Below, one piece after another: positions 5,981 through 6,197 of a DNA stretch of 6,197 nt; the stretch's first letter is position 1; each line of letters starts with the position of its first letter. The notes below the pieces were generated by a model, which was not told where the DNA came from, did not search any database, and saw only the letters and a list, made by a program, of their open reading frames with translations. Both the position numbers and the translations under genes were made by a program. Source of the stretch: CAZNDN01 sp964571815 (GTDB lineage: Bacteria > Fibrobacterota > Chitinivibrionia > Chitinivibrionales > WJKA01); NCBI GenBank assembly GCA_964571815.1, contig CAZNDN010000196.1, positions 1 to 6,197 on the forward strand. The letters are read 5' to 3'.

Positions 5981-6197
5981 GCCTCTGCGCCTCTGAATCC
6001 TGAGGCCCGTAGGGCCGGCATGTCTGTAGCACACAAAACCCCCTGAAATGACATCCGGAGCCCCGTAGGGGCGGCATGAAGCGTGACCAAGGTCTGAAGA
6101 ACATGGCGGTCCTACGGACCTCATGAGCGTCTCCCTTTCTGGTTTTCTACAGACATGCCGCACCTACGGCGCTCTGTTTGGCAGTATGTTCAGAGTG
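5943..6197. repeat. Composite hairpin repeat, copy B (reaches window end)
   Basis: This is the same architecture as copy A: tandem tract 5966-5995, hairpin units at 6004-6016, 6060-6072, 6108-6120 and 6160-6172 (+ + - -), and the central palindrome GACCAAGGTC at 6085-6094. The length difference from copy A (8 bp) is accounted for by the tandem tract (7 bp) and one T in a T-run. In the third unit the GGCATG flank reads GCCATG, the only change in any of the eight. The window stops at the point where the match to copy A is still perfect, so the true end of the element is unknown. Confidence 0.85.
5966..5995. repeat. 7/8-bp tandem tract in copy B
   Basis: Two CCTTCTG heptamers (5966-5979) are followed by two exact CGCCTCTG octamers (5980-5995). 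The heptamer number and octamer sequence differ from copy A, while the heptamer-then-octamer-pair layout is kept. Confidence 0.8.

Larger units (their letters stand above)
5266..6197. other. Repeat-rich region without a convincing gene
   Basis: Downstream of the exported-protein gene, 5266-5488 shows no repeat and no recognisable gene except a 31-codon frame at 5412. From 5489 onward the DNA is built of repeats: degenerate TGATACTGGA words (5489-5520), composite copy A (5521-5783), a spacer (5784-5858), a diverged 61-bp tandem duplication (5859-5980) and composite copy B (5943-6197). Frames on both strands here translate to spurious peptides of the RRQKAEG type and differ only by repeat phase. 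Confidence 0.7.

Noticed and set aside
5319..6163. Several minus-strand frames (70-118 codons) in the repeat region
   Set aside because: They are phase variants of the same repeat, with RRQKAEG-type and CRPYGPQD-type peptides duplicated between copies. Pairing of the hairpin stems, not a protein sequence, is what is conserved.

Overview
The window is bacterial DNA of fairly high GC with three protein modules and a repeat-rich right end. Gene content alone does not name the organism. A 2-oxoacid:ferredoxin oxidoreductase suggests anaerobic or microaerophilic metabolism, or a reductive carbon pathway. A signal-peptide protein of the CsgG/FlgO type suggests a diderm. Repeats built around CCGTAGG...GGCATG are, from memory, scattered through genomes of uncultured environmental lineages, but I cannot check this and do not assign a phylum.

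Layout. Positions 1-238 are non-coding and hold one copy (91-154) of a 64-bp dispersed repeat. On the minus strand, 701-239 is a hicA-hicB toxin-antitoxin pair with a 14-nt overlap and its own well-formed promoter at 708-736. Also on the minus strand, 3488-889 is a two-gene operon, korA (fused gamma+alpha chain) then korB (thiamine-diphosphate beta chain), 26 bp apart, each with a strong Shine-Dalgarno sequence. The 403-bp divergent gap 3489-3891 carries the second copy of the dispersed repeat (3667-3730) and a perfect hairpin beside it. On the plus strand, 3892-5265 encodes an exported protein with an N-terminal CsgG/FlgO-like domain and a helical, TPR-like C-terminal half.

The last 930 bp contain no convincing gene. 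They hold two copies (5521-5783 and 5943-6197, the second cut by the window end) of a composite repeat. Each copy begins with a 7/8-bp tandem tract, followed by four small hairpin units arranged + + - - around a central palindrome. The unit stems differ in sequence but keep pairing, with an invariant GTA loop and GGCATG directly after the stem. This is the least explained part of the window and looks like a non-autonomous, REP/BIME- or MITE-like element.

The korAB products form one enzyme and hicAB one toxin-antitoxin unit. No functional link between the enzyme, the toxin-antitoxin pair and the exported protein is visible. I see no clearly new multi-gene system.
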